Part shown: one piece after another, positions 53,910-63,330 of the stretch
Layout: each line of letters begins with the position of its first letter
Numbering within the stretch: the stretch's first letter is position 1
Assembly (NCBI RefSeq): GCF_001591665.1
Contig: NZ_BCVI01000018.1
Location: forward strand, 1-64,000
Reading direction: 5' to 3'
Length of the DNA stretch: 64,000 nt
Source: Neobacillus soli NBRC 102451
GTDB taxonomy: Bacteria > Bacillota > Bacilli > Bacillales > Cytobacillaceae
Translations under genes and position numbers: made by a program
Notes under the pieces: generated by a model
Databases searched by the model: none
What the model was told of the DNA's origin: nothing
Seen by the model: only the letters and a program-made list of their open reading frames with translations

Positions 53910-55799
53910 TTAAAAATTTACAGCCTTTTTGCCTTCTACGATTGGCAGGTTGATAAAACTTTGTCCAAGATGGACTTTGAAGGTAGCTCCTGTTGTCGAA
54001 GGAAGTGTCCGTTGATACGAGCTCCCCGCAATAATCACTCCAATGCGATGTCCCTTCTTAAAGACATAGTCATGCGGTAACGCGCCCCACTCGAATTTGT
54101 AATTCTTTCCGGGGTTTAATGGATCGGTTTTTAAAAGGGATTTCCAATTTTGCGGGTCAAACCAGCCTCTAGAAACAATTTCATATGGTGCTGTATAGGT
54201 GTTTTTCACAGTATCCCTATAGCAGGCGTCATCGGTATCCGAGCTCTCTCCCCAGCAGGATTCTGTTGTTAACGTTCGTATCCCTTCCCCGCTGGCTCGG
54301 TAATTTACCCGGGTATCCATCCCATAATCAACAATCATTACTGTTAAATTGGAATTATCTTTATCTACTGTTGCTCGAAGCGAAATTTCCGGTACGCCAC
54401 TCATACGGGCATCCTCATTTAGCGGATTAGTTAGGAATACCAAACGGTCGCTTCTAACAGTCATTTCATTGGTGACCATCGCTGTCTCTGTTTGCCTTGC
54501 ATTATCGGTAAAAGTTTGCGTAAAGTTCCCTTTTACTGGTCCTGTTGTTAACTCCCCAGGAGAATTTTCGTTTTCCCCAGGTGCAAGGCGAATTTTAAAT
54601 GATTTGGCATTCGTTTCAGGCCATGATGCATGGGTTTCCCAAACATCCGCACCTCGTTCAATATCAACAGCGGGTTCATCCATAATGCCATTTTGAATGC
54701 CCATGAGCCAATAATCAAACCAGCGATGGAGCGTATCGACCCACTCTGCCCTGCGGAAATCAAATGGATCGACGTGGCCAGTTTGTGCAAGCCACAGCTT
54801 CCGAGGAACCTTCTCCTTATTGAGTGCTCCCCACCAATCATTAAAATGATTCATCTTCACGTTTAGGTCATTTAAACCATGAATCGCAAAAACACTGGCT
54901 TTTACATTTTTGATATCTTTCACATAGTTTCTTTCATCCCAAAAATCATTGTAGTCACCTGTTGCATCGTCCGCTTCTTTATTAAGACGATCAAATACAG
55001 GTTTACAAATGGCTCGGCGAGAACTATTCGCCACTGTGTTAGCTAATCCGCCAGGCCCGTTATTATAGTATGTAAGGCCTGCATAGCGATAATAATTATA
55101 CCAATTGCTTATGGCTCCAATAGGAACAATGGTTTTTAAGCCTTCTACTCCCGTTGCCGCCACACCATTGGCTAATGTTCCATCATAGGATTTACCAATC
55201 ATCCCGACATTCCCTGTTGTCCAAGAAGCCTTTACCTCTTGATTATTTTTATCAACGGCCTTTGCTCGTCCATTGAGCCAATCGATGACCACTTTAATAC
55301 TCTCAATCTCTTCATAACCGCCGGTAGTTGGGCAGCCATCCGATTGATTGGTGCCTACCATTTCTGGCAAGGCAACCGCATAGCCTCTAGGAACAAAATA
55401 GTTATCATAATAAAGAGGAAACTTCTCATTTATTCCGTCTTTATTTTTGTCCTTCACTTCACTTTCATTGCCTCTCCCTAAGCTTTCATAATAGGGGCTG
55501 GCATCCATAATGACAGGTACCTTTAGTCCCTCATTTGATTCTTTCGGACGGATGATGTCGACGGCAATTCGGTCAGGTACCCCGTTTTCATCCGTATCAA
55601 GGCTTGATTGGACAAATACCGTCTCGCGAATGGCATCCTTATAAGAATATTTCGGCTGCGATTTTAAATCTCCCAAAGAATTCACCGCTTGATTCTTCTT
55701 TGGTGCTATTGTTTCCGCATTTGTATAATTCACAGATGATAGAGTTAACGCAATGGTTGTTAAAAGAGTTGTAACTACAGAAAATGTTTTCTTTTTCAT
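53910..55799 (-). CDS. Secreted Xaa-Pro dipeptidyl-peptidase (S15/CocE family)
   Basis: A 629-residue serine hydrolase with a signal peptide (KKKTFSVVTTLLTTIALTLS). Catalytic Ser in VGMIGKSYDGTLANGVAATG, Asp in FAIHGLNDLNVKMNHFNDWW and His in LAQTGHVDPFDFRRAEW; the C-terminal jelly-roll starts about residue 400. Cleaves dipeptides ending in proline from peptides; the CocE branch includes esterases, so activity on esters is possible. The N-terminal region TVFVQSSLDTDENGVPDRIA holds a calcium-binding-like DxDxNG. AAAGGAGGG lies six bases before ATG. Confidence 0.9.
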   Translation of the reverse strand: MKKKTFSVVTTLLTTIALTLSSVNYTNAETIAPKKNQAVNSLGDLKSQPKYSYKDAIRETVFVQSSLDTDENGVPDRIAVDIIRPKESNEGLKVPVIMDASPYYESLGRGNESEVKDKNKDGINEKFPLYYDNYFVPRGYAVALPEMVGTNQSDGCPTTGGYEEIESIKVVIDWLNGRAKAVDKNNQEVKASWTTGNVGMIGKSYDGTLANGVAATGVEGLKTIVPIGAISNWYNYYRYAGLTYYNNGPGGLANTVANSSRRAICKPVFDRLNKEADDATGDYNDFWDERNYVKDIKNVKASVFAIHGLNDLNVKMNHFNDWWGALNKEKVPRKLWLAQTGHVDPFDFRRAEWVDTLHRWFDYWLMGIQNGIMDEPAVDIERGADVWETHASWPETNAKSFKIRLAPGENENSPGELTTGPVKGNFTQTFTDNARQTETAMVTNEMTVRSDRLVFLTNPLNEDARMSGVPEISLRATVDKDNSNLTVMIVDYGMDTRVNYRASGEGIRTLTTESCWGESSDTDDACYRDTVKNTYTAPYEIVSRGWFDPQNWKSLLKTDPLNPGKNYKFEWGALPHDYVFKKGHRIGVIIAGSSYQRTLPSTTGATFKVHLGQSFINLPIVEGKKAVNF

Positions 55800-55957
55800 T
55801 AAATCCCTCCTTTATCCTAGTTAAAATAATTGTAGAATATGGGGGATTTTTAAAATAGTGTAAAAACTACTAATATTTGCAATTTTCACACTTGTTTAAT
55901 AGGATAAATGCCTTATTTTTAAGACCAACGAAAACGAGGGCTGTCCGCTCATGCTGA

Positions 55958-55986
55958 AGAGCGGTCTCCAGTTCGGAAACCGCTCT
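55958..55986. terminator. Terminator behind DUF2062
   Basis: AGAGCGGT and ACCGCTCT around a 13-base loop, about 40 bases past the DUF2062 stop. Confidence 0.6.
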
Positions 55987-56023
55987 CCCTTATTTTCCTG
56001 CCAATTAAAACTTAAATAAAATT

Positions 56024-56575
56024 CTAATTGATCACTTGAATACGAATCTCATGTTTCTGGCGTCTTCTTTTTAAACGATTCGTTTTTTCTTTTTCATAGA
56101 GGTAATGAACAATAAAGTAAGAAATAAAGCTCAAGATAATCCCAAAGATGGTCATTCCAATTAACGTATGAACGCCTCCGTGAAGCAGTCCTACTAGACC
56201 ATGGAAATCACCGTGCATTAATTTTTGAAAAGAAAAAGAGGTATGGTGATCTATTCTGACCCTCATTGGGAAGATGGCCTTCCCCAGTGTTCTAGCAAAA
56301 GGGATAAGAATGACAGGGAGCAGCGAGAGTTTTCCAATCACATTCCCGATAATCGATGCCGGTAAGGAACCTCTAGACAAACGGACAATAGGTACAAACA
56401 ATATATATATTAGTGAGGCTGTTGAAAGGACTAACATTTCCAAGCCAAAGCCAAGCGCAAATCCCAATGAAACTTTTTTAGCCCCTCCAGGAGATCGTAG
56501 GAGTCTCGTAAAATTCAACTTAAAAGCACGTCCAAGTCGTTGAAAAAAATTATATTTTTTTTGTTTTGTGCTCAT
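56024..56575 (-). CDS. DUF2062-domain membrane protein
   Basis: A 183-residue protein with GRAFKLNFTRLLRSPGGAKK, SLGFALGFGLEMLVLSTASL, LIYILFVPIVRLSRGSLPAS and SIIGNVIGKLSLLPVILIPF, the DUF2062 pattern of a small polytopic protein. ATG 56575 has GGAGGG six bases upstream. In other bacteria DUF2062 genes sit near glycosyltransferases or competence genes, but nothing of that kind is here. 56576-56798 is gene-free AT-rich DNA. Confidence 0.8.
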   Translation of the reverse strand: MSTKQKKYNFFQRLGRAFKLNFTRLLRSPGGAKKVSLGFALGFGLEMLVLSTASLIYILFVPIVRLSRGSLPASIIGNVIGKLSLLPVILIPFARTLGKAIFPMRVRIDHHTSFSFQKLMHGDFHGLVGLLHGGVHTLIGMTIFGIILSFISYFIVHYLYEKEKTNRLKRRRQKHEIRIQVIN

Positions 56576-56798
56576 AAGGTACCCTCCTGATGACAAACTA
56601 ATTAAATTTATTAATTAATTATAATCTATATTAGCCGTAAAGTATTTCATATTTCTAAAAAATAGGATGATTAACAGTAGTTTGTTCCCCTACAAATTCT
56701 ATTCTACACCTTTTTGATTAAAAATTAATAAATATTCTATTAGATAATGGTGAATGTTAGTGGAAAAAAATAATAGTCAAACATTTCAAAGACAAAAA

Positions 56799-56830
56799 GC
56801 TCCAAACTCTTATTTAAAAGAGGTTGGAGC
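56799..56830 (-). terminator. Terminator of the HAD gene
   Basis: GCTCCAA and TTGGAGC outer arms with further partial pairing inside; on the minus strand a T-rich run follows. Confidence 0.65.
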
Positions 56831-56874
56831 CCTTGGTTTTTGTGACTAATGAAATTTCCTTACTAGGCTTTTTT

Positions 56875-57615
56875 CTAGTTGGCAGATTTAAAATAACAGT
56901 GTTCTCTTAAAAACTCCGGCAAATCGAGGAGGGATTTTAATTGGGCAAAAGTACCATTTGGTTCAATCTCGATATCGACGATATTATAGCTCCATTCTAT
57001 TTCGGCTGGGATATGAATAGCATTGATACCAAGCTCAATTGCTGGCTTTATATCTGTTTTGAGAGAATTCCCGATCATCCAAGTATTCCTGTTGTCCGCT
57101 GTTATTTTGTTAAGGACCTTTTGTAAGGCCGGCGTATTTTTATGTTCATCAATAAATATTCCTTTTTCAAAGTAGTCATGTAAACCCAATTGCCCAATTT
57201 TCCTCTTTTGATTTGCTTCATCTCCACCCGTGTATAAATACAATTGATGACCATCTTCCTGCAGCAGGTCTAAAATTTCATACATATAGGGAAAGGGCTT
57301 CACCCTTCTTTGAAAAACCATTTTACCAATATTTCGAATTTGGTTTATTTCTGATTCCTTCACTTTTCTGCCAACTTTTCCGCAAAAATATTGATAGGTT
57401 AACACAAGTGATTGTGGATAGACCGAAGAATGCAGGCCTTGTTCAGCTACATGATTCAAATCAATTTCCAATTGTTTTTCGATTATTTCCTCTTTTGATA
57501 TTGATTTAAACCATTTCTTCATTTGATTGGCAAATCTGTTTTTTGATTCCGCAAAGTATTTCGTGCAATGAATTAAGGTGTCATCGAGGTCCAATATTAA
57601 GGTTTGTTGATTCAT
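56875..57615 (-). CDS. HAD-superfamily hydrolase
   Basis: A 246-residue phosphatase-like HAD protein: motif I TLILDLDDTLIHCTKYFAES, motif II Thr in QLYLYTGGDEANQKRKIGQL, and motif IV WMIGNSLKTDIKPAIELGIN. The cap is alpha-helical (subclass I). Substrate unknown; the layout resembles YjjG/nucleotidase-like HADs. GGGGG lies nine bases before ATG. Confidence 0.85.
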   Translation of the reverse strand: MNQQTLILDLDDTLIHCTKYFAESKNRFANQMKKWFKSISKEEIIEKQLEIDLNHVAEQGLHSSVYPQSLVLTYQYFCGKVGRKVKESEINQIRNIGKMVFQRRVKPFPYMYEILDLLQEDGHQLYLYTGGDEANQKRKIGQLGLHDYFEKGIFIDEHKNTPALQKVLNKITADNRNTWMIGNSLKTDIKPAIELGINAIHIPAEIEWSYNIVDIEIEPNGTFAQLKSLLDLPEFLREHCYFKSAN

Positions 57616-57824
57616 GAACCAATTCCCCCTTTAATAGTGGTGCAATGTAATTATATGGGTTTACACCATATCCATGATAAAAAATGCTTTTCCTATCTAA
57701 AAATTAGTTCAGATGTATAAGGGGACTCCCTCTCCACTTTCGGGGCAAACATCTAAAGAATTTTTTAAAATTGCGGTGCCTTTTTATAAAATTTGCATTT
57801 AATGTAACGTGAGGGAGGATGATG

Positions 57825-58103
57825 ATGTTGACAGAGATAAATTTTCATCAAATTGCCAATGAGCTATTAAAGAAGGAAGTTGAGATTAATACCATCCAAG
57901 GGAATTTTAGTGGAAGGCTTCTTGAGGTTGGTAAGGATGTTTTAGTGCTGGAGAGCAGAGGCAGGATTCGCTCCATGCTTGTGGCGATAAGAATTGAAAC
58001 CATTATTGCCATCCACCGTGTGGAACAAATGCCAAGAGGGCCATTTGGTTTTAATCAACAGGAATTTGAACAGGAACAACATGAAAGCAGTAATGATTTA
58101 TAG
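57825..58103 (+). CDS. YuzF-like DUF2642 protein
   Basis: A 92-residue protein: NELLKKEVEINTIQGNFSGR, LLEVGKDVLVLESRGRIRSM, IRIETIIAIHRVEQMPRGPF. This Sm-like small-beta fold (DUF2642) is frequent in spore-formers, including spore coat CotE-region proteins such as YuzF. The Gln/Glu tail is variable. The third of three in-frame ATGs (57825) is best spaced, six bases from GGGAGG. Unknown function. Confidence 0.75.
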   Translation: MLTEINFHQIANELLKKEVEINTIQGNFSGRLLEVGKDVLVLESRGRIRSMLVAIRIETIIAIHRVEQMPRGPFGFNQQEFEQEQHESSNDL

Positions 58104-58127
58104 GGGAGAACATCCAGGATAAAAAAA

Positions 58128-58173
58128 TAACCAAACAGAGCAGTTACCCATTGAGGACTGCTCTGTTTGGTTA
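58128..58173 (+). terminator. Terminator of the DUF2642 gene
   Basis: TAACCAAACAGAGCAGT and ACTGCTCTGTTTGGTTA, a perfect 17-base stem around 12 bases. Confidence 0.8.
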
Positions 58174-58234
58174 TGAAGTTTATGATAAAATAATATAATA
58201 AAAATATACTAATTTTAAGACAGAAGGTTTTGAC

Positions 58235-59335
58235 TTGAACATATTAGTGAAGAAGGACAAATTGACGCGTTTTACCATTACTCTGCTGACCGCCTTTATC
58301 GGTGCACTCTTGTTTTCCAGTCTACATACCCCTATTCCATGGCTTCTTGGCCCGATGGCAGCCGTTTTAATTGCATCAAGATTTGTAAAAGTTCCATATT
58401 ACTGGCCTAGCTACATTCGTGATACAGGGTTGATTATTGTCGGGTATTCGATCGGCCTATCATTCACAAAAGATGCTCTCCAACAAATCGTAGCGAAACT
58501 GCCTTCCATGCTGCTTTTGACAGTGTTACTCGTCTTGTTTTGTGCAGGGATTGCTTTTGTTGTTTCTAAGCTATCGGGCGTTGACTATCCAACCATTTTA
58601 ACGGGCAGTATTCCCGGCGGACTTTCGCAAATGATTATTTTTGCCGAAGAATTGAAAGGAATCGACATTACTACGGTTACCTTCCTGCAAGTGGCAAGAT
58701 TAATAATGATTATTTTCTTTGTTCCGTTTCTTATTTGGGGACCTTTTTTTAAAAATACAACGGGGCATTCCGCAGTGGACTGGGTTGAAAAAGGCATGCC
58801 ATCATCTGGGCCCCTTTTTCCAACGGTTATTGTATTTATCGTGATTTGTGTTGTTTGTGCTTTTCTTGCCAAGAAACTTAAGTTACCTACTCCGTTTTTG
58901 TTGGGTCCAATACTAGGAACAGCGCTTGCCAATATTTCCGGTCTGCACGGTCTAGCCCTATCGCCTTTGATTTTGGACATCTCACAGTTTATGATTGGCG
59001 GGTACATAGGTTTATTATTGAAGCCGGAAAAACTGGAGCATAAAGCGAAGATTATTACACTTGCACTCATAAGTGGAATGGTGATGATTTTGGGGTCTAT
59101 AGGTTTAGGGCTGATCCTCCTGTTTTTTTACCAAACCACACCATCCACTAGTTTATTAAGCCTTGCTCCAGGAGGGATGGATCAGATGGCAATTCTCGCC
59201 CATGAGGTCCATGCCGATTTATCGATGGTGACTGGATATCAATTATTTCGACTCTTTTTTATTTATTTCGCCGTTCCACCGATGCTAAGATTCCTATTTA
59301 AAGTTCGGAATAAGAAAAAGGTGAAGTCTGCTTAA
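58235..59335 (+). CDS. AbrB-family membrane protein (PF05145)
   Basis: A 366-residue polytopic protein of the so-called AbrB/ammonia-monooxygenase family (unrelated to the DNA-binding AbrB). The two inverted halves each carry the tell-tale segment: GSIPGGLSQMIIFAEELKGI and LLSLAPGGMDQMAILAHEVH. PIPWLLGPMAAVLIASRFVK and TPFLLGPILGTALANISGLH are likewise paired. Transport of a small acid is suspected for the family. TTG start with AGAAGG seven bases upstream. Confidence 0.85.
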   Translation: MNILVKKDKLTRFTITLLTAFIGALLFSSLHTPIPWLLGPMAAVLIASRFVKVPYYWPSYIRDTGLIIVGYSIGLSFTKDALQQIVAKLPSMLLLTVLLVLFCAGIAFVVSKLSGVDYPTILTGSIPGGLSQMIIFAEELKGIDITTVTFLQVARLIMIIFFVPFLIWGPFFKNTTGHSAVDWVEKGMPSSGPLFPTVIVFIVICVVCAFLAKKLKLPTPFLLGPILGTALANISGLHGLALSPLILDISQFMIGGYIGLLLKPEKLEHKAKIITLALISGMVMILGSIGLGLILLFFYQTTPSTSLLSLAPGGMDQMAILAHEVHADLSMVTGYQLFRLFFIYFAVPPMLRFLFKVRNKKKVKSA

Positions 59336-59370
59336 GACGTTTGTTGATCGGGAAGCCATATTTTAAAAAA

Positions 59371-59398
59371 AGTGACAGGAAACCACGATCCTGTCACT
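59371..59398. terminator. Terminator between AbrB-family gene and cysI
   Basis: AGTGACAGGA and TCCTGTCACT, perfect ten-base arms. T-rich on the minus-strand side (AAAAAAA at 59364), so it ends cysI; it may serve both. Confidence 0.8.
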
Positions 59399-59414
59399 AC
59401 TAAATCTTGCTTGG

Positions 59415-61130
59415 TTATTCATGAAAATTCGTGCCGTCTGTTGTAGCTTTGACGATGCCCTTGCTGATGACAAAGTCACCGAAGTGTTCGCCTTCCTGCC
59501 GTTCTTTCGCGTAGCGGGAAAGGATGACGCTTAGTTCTTTCAAGATTTCTTCTTCACCAATATTTTCACGGTACATTTTATTTAAACGGCTGCCGTCATG
59601 GGCGGCGCCTAGATACATATTATATCTACCGACCGCTTTGCCGACAAAGGCAATTTCAGCGAGTGCCGGACGCGCACAGCCGTTCGGACACCCGGTCATA
59701 CGGATGGTAATTTCTTTATCACGAAGACCGTTCACATTGACGATATCCTCGATTTTTTCCATTAGTACTGGCAAATAGCGCTCTGATTCTGCCATCGCCA
59801 AGCCGCATGTTGGTAGAGCGACGCACGCCATCGAGCTGCGTCTTAGGGCGGTATGATGTTTGCCGTCGGACAAACCGTATTGTTCCATCAATTCGTTAAT
59901 TTTTTTCTTTTTCTGACTGGATACATTGCCAATAATTAGATTTTGATTGGCTGTCAATCGGAAATCTCCGCTATGGACTTTAGCAATTTCATGCAGGCCA
60001 GTCTTAAGCTTGTATTCGGAGAAATCTGCGACCCGGCCGTTTTGAACAAACAGCGTATAATGCCATTTTCCACCAACACCCTTCACCCAGCCATAACGAT
60101 CGCCGTTGTGGTCAAAATGGTATGGCTTTGCGTCTTCGAGGCTCCAGCCAAGTCGGTTTTCTAGCTCAGCTTTAACCGTTTCGATCCCGAGGCGGTCCAC
60201 TGTGTACTTGAAACGGGCGTTTTTACGGACAGAGCGGTTGCCGTAATCGCGCTGAATGGTAATCGTCTTTTCTGCCAGCTCCACCACTTTTTCAGGGGTA
60301 CAGAAACCAATGACTCTGGCAATCTGTGGATATGTCGCTTTGTCGCCGTGTGACATCCCCATACCCCCGCCGATGGCCACGTTAAAACCTATTAATTTAC
60401 CATTTTCCACAATCGCAATCAAACCAAGGTCCTGTGAAAAAACATCAATATCGTTCGATGGTGGAACCGCAATCCCGATTTTGAACTTCCGCGGTAGATA
60501 AAGTGCTCCGTACATTGGTTCTTCATCTATTTCAGGTGTACCAGCCACTTTTTCTTCATCAAGCCAAATTTCATGGTACGCCCTCGTGCGTGGTAATAAG
60601 TAATCACTTAAATACTTCGCCCATTCATAGACTTCGGCATGGATCTCAGATTGATCCGGGTTCGGGTTACACATCACGTTCCGGTTTACATCGCCGCACG
60701 CCGCAAGCGTCGTCAATAGGGACTTATCGATTTCTTGAATCGTTTCTTTCATGTTCCACTTTAAAATACCGTGCATTTGAAAGGACTGACGGGTTGTCAG
60801 TTTTATCGTACCGTTCGCATTCTTTTCAGCAAGCTCATCTAAGACAAGCCATTGTTCCGGCGTAACCACTCCACCAGGGGCCCGAACACGAAGCATAAAC
60901 TGATAGGCAGGTTCCAATTTTTGCTTTTGGCGCTCATTGCGGAGGTCCCTGTCATCCTGCAGGTAGCTGCCATGATGCTTCATTAGCCGGTTGTCATCAT
61001 CCGGAATTCCGGCGCTGATCGGGTCCAGCATGACTTCCTTCAGTGTACCGTGTAAGTAGTTGCTATCAGCTTTTATGCGCTCGACATCACTTGGCGGGCC
61101 ATCCGGCGCTTTTAAAATTTGGTTCCCCAT
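59415..61130 (-). CDS. cysI: Sulfite reductase hemoprotein CysI
   Basis: A 571-residue beta subunit that reduces sulfite to sulfide with six electrons. The siroheme/[4Fe-4S] ligands are the four Cys in [17 protein letters not shown] and [40 protein letters not shown] and [20 protein letters not shown] are substrate-side segments. It starts 31 bases after the cysJ stop, so the two form an operon that receives NADPH electrons from CysJ. Siroheme supply matches the SirB gene on the far side of cysJ. Confidence 0.95.
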   Translation of the reverse strand: MGNQILKAPDGPPSDVERIKADSNYLHGTLKEVMLDPISAGIPDDDNRLMKHHGSYLQDDRDLRNERQKQKLEPAYQFMLRVRAPGGVVTPEQWLVLDELAEKNANGTIKLTTRQSFQMHGILKWNMKETIQEIDKSLLTTLAACGDVNRNVMCNPNPDQSEIHAEVYEWAKYLSDYLLPRTRAYHEIWLDEEKVAGTPEIDEEPMYGALYLPRKFKIGIAVPPSNDIDVFSQDLGLIAIVENGKLIGFNVAIGGGMGMSHGDKATYPQIARVIGFCTPEKVVELAEKTITIQRDYGNRSVRKNARFKYTVDRLGIETVKAELENRLGWSLEDAKPYHFDHNGDRYGWVKGVGGKWHYTLFVQNGRVADFSEYKLKTGLHEIAKVHSGDFRLTANQNLIIGNVSSQKKKKINELMEQYGLSDGKHHTALRRSSMACVALPTCGLAMAESERYLPVLMEKIEDIVNVNGLRDKEITIRMTGCPNGCARPALAEIAFVGKAVGRYNMYLGAAHDGSRLNKMYRENIGEEEILKELSVILSRYAKERQEGEHFGDFVISKGIVKATTDGTNFHE

Positions 61131-61160
61131 ATTGTTGTGATACTCCCTTCTATCCCAAAA

Positions 61161-62990
61161 TCAATATACATCTCGCTGGTACCGTTTTTGCTGCTGCATT
61201 TCGGCCAGATATGCCTCTGCTTCTTCTCGGTTTTTATTGCCTTCTTTTTCAATAATATCTAGTAATGTGTTATGGACGTCATGGGCCATGTGTTTCTCAT
61301 CACCGCAAATGTAAATTACTGCGCCCGCTTGAAGCCATTCGAATAATTCCTTGCTTTGTTCTTGCATGCGGTCCTGTACATATACTTTTTGTGTTGAGTC
61401 ACGTGAAAATGCAACATCCATTTTTGTCAGCACGCCGGCATTAAGCCACTTTTGCCATTCAGTCTGATAAAGGAAATCGGTCACGAAATGCTGGTCACCA
61501 AAGAACAGCCATGATTTTCCTTGGGTGGCCAGTTCTTCACGCTCCTGGATAAACGAGCGGAACGGTGCCACACCTGTGCCCGGCCCAATCATGATAATCG
61601 GTGTTTGCGAGTTTTGCGGCAGCTTAAAGTTTTCGTTATGCTGAATGTACACCGGCAGCGAGTCCCCAGGATTTAGTCGTTCCGCCGCTAAAATCGAGCA
61701 GACCCCATTTCGTACACGCCCATGCCCATCATAGCGGACGGCACCGATGGTCAAATGCACCTCGTCCGGATTCGCGGTTTGGCTGCTCGCAATCGAATAA
61801 AGGCGAGCAGGTATTTTTCGAAGAATGGAGACAAACTCTTGCACGGTTTCGCCCCACGTTCCAAAGTCACGGACCAAATCTAGCAAATCACGGCCTTTTA
61901 TATATGCTTTTAGTTTTTCTTCATTTTCTGGTAATAACAGCTGGCTTAAATCCTCATTCTCTGAAAGTTTCGCTGCTTTTTCAAGGAGCGGTTTTGTTAA
62001 TACGGTAATTTCATAGAATGAGTGAAGGGCTTTTTTAAGGGGAAGATTATCCCCCTGTTTATTGACCGTTACTGGATCGTTTGGATTCCATTTCAACTCG
62101 TTAAGAAGCTGGTCAACGAGTGCAGGGTCGTTTTCCGGATAAATTCCGAGACTGTCCCCCGGTTCAAATGTAAGGCCAGACCCTTCAAGCGATAATTCAA
62201 GGTGTCGTGTCTCTTTATTCGAGCCGCGTCCGTTCAAATTAATATTTTCAAGTACTTCCGCCCTAAACGGGTTTGATCTAGAGTATACCGCTTCTACTGC
62301 CTGGGGTGTTGAAACTGACTGCCCAGCTGCTGATTCGTGATTTGGGATGGTACTTCCTTCTTGGGCTTCACTTAGGCTGCCAAAGACCCCATCAAACCAT
62401 TCGGTTGCGGGCTCATCGAAATCAACGTCGCAGTCAAAACGCGGATATAGGCGTATGCCGCCGAGTTCTTCGAGCCGAGTATCGAATTCTTTTCCCGTTT
62501 GACAGAAAAACTCATACGAGCTGTCACCAAGTGCCAAAACAGAAAAATGGAGATCGGTTAACTTTGGCGCCCGTTTGCTATGAAGAAACTCATGGAAGGT
62601 GAGCGCACTATCCGGCGGGTCGCCTTCCCCATGCGTGCTTACAATAATCAGCAGGTTTTCGACCTTTTTCAAATTGTTCGGTTTAAAATCATTCATGGAA
62701 GAAACAGTTACCTGAAAACCGTTCCCCTCAAGTGTCTTGCCTGCCTTCATTGCAAGGCCCCGGGCATTACCCGTTTGTGATCCATATAAAATGGTCGCTT
62801 CTTTTGTTTTTGTCTGCTTAGGAAGCTGTGCTGCCAGCTCTTTTGGTGTTCCAGCTGCGGCCGCAAATGGGGCCGCAGCAAGGTAGCCGCTCAGCCAAAA
62901 TTTCTGCGATTCTGTTAAGGTCGGCAGAATGCGGTTAAGGAGCTCTGCCTGCTCCTGATTAAACGGACTGTTCAATACCTGAAGTTGCAA
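61161..62990 (-). CDS. cysJ: Sulfite reductase flavoprotein CysJ
   Basis: A 609-residue alpha subunit: flavodoxin domain (ATILYGSQTGNARGLAMKAG; LLIIVSTHGEGDPPDSALTF), an FAD-binding linker (PARLYSIASSQTANPDEVHL) and an NADPH domain (PIIMIGPGTGVAPFRSFIQE; VIYICGDEKHMAHDVHNTLL). I place the start at TTG 62990 with GAGGTGG five bases upstream. This gives MQLQVLNSPFNQEQAELLNR, which closely resembles the start I recall for Bacillus CysJ. It passes electrons from NADPH to CysI. Confidence 0.95.
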   Translation of the reverse strand: MQLQVLNSPFNQEQAELLNRILPTLTESQKFWLSGYLAAAPFAAAAGTPKELAAQLPKQTKTKEATILYGSQTGNARGLAMKAGKTLEGNGFQVTVSSMNDFKPNNLKKVENLLIIVSTHGEGDPPDSALTFHEFLHSKRAPKLTDLHFSVLALGDSSYEFFCQTGKEFDTRLEELGGIRLYPRFDCDVDFDEPATEWFDGVFGSLSEAQEGSTIPNHESAAGQSVSTPQAVEAVYSRSNPFRAEVLENINLNGRGSNKETRHLELSLEGSGLTFEPGDSLGIYPENDPALVDQLLNELKWNPNDPVTVNKQGDNLPLKKALHSFYEITVLTKPLLEKAAKLSENEDLSQLLLPENEEKLKAYIKGRDLLDLVRDFGTWGETVQEFVSILRKIPARLYSIASSQTANPDEVHLTIGAVRYDGHGRVRNGVCSILAAERLNPGDSLPVYIQHNENFKLPQNSQTPIIMIGPGTGVAPFRSFIQEREELATQGKSWLFFGDQHFVTDFLYQTEWQKWLNAGVLTKMDVAFSRDSTQKVYVQDRMQEQSKELFEWLQAGAVIYICGDEKHMAHDVHNTLLDIIEKEGNKNREEAEAYLAEMQQQKRYQRDVY

Positions 62991-63108
62991 CAATACCACC
63001 TCACAAAGGAATACTTTCTATAAAATTCAAGATTTTTTGATAAAAATTGATAAGGAACTTTTATAGTGAACTTTCATATCGACCACGTGCAGTCTTTATT
63101 CCAGGTAT

Positions 63109-63330
63109 GGGCGTTATGAACCTTTCAGAGTGCCCGTGATGCCTCTTTTTTTCGGGTGACGGGCATTGTGACCCTTTCAGAGTGCCCATGATGCCTCTTT
63201 TTTCCGGGTGACGGGCACTGTGAACCTTTCAGAGTACCCATGATGCCTCTTTTACCCGGGTGACGGGCACTGTGAACCTTTCAGAGTGCCCGTGATGCCT
63301 CTTTTTTCCGGGATACGGGCACTATGAACC
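63109..63330. repeat. Five-copy tandem array, exactly 52-bp unit
   Basis: GGGC-initial units begin at 63109, 63161, 63213, 63265 and 63317, so the pitch is 52 throughout (last unit partial). The consensus is GGGCACTGTGAACCTTTCAG, AGTGCCCGTGATGCCTCTTT, TTTCCGGGTGAC. GGGCACT and AGTGCCC give each unit its own hairpin followed by T-rich DNA. The array overlaps the 3' end of the chelatase gene by a few bases. 62991-63108 shows no gene. Confidence 0.85.

Noticed and set aside
54185-54866. Several overlapping frames of 78-115 codons within the dipeptidyl-peptidase gene
   Set aside because: All are antisense or out-of-frame shadows of the S15 peptidase gene, whose catalytic motifs are complete.
63109-63330. 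CRISPR array
   Set aside because: Repeats are contiguous without unique spacers, and no cas gene is in the window. The same applies to 45274-45532.
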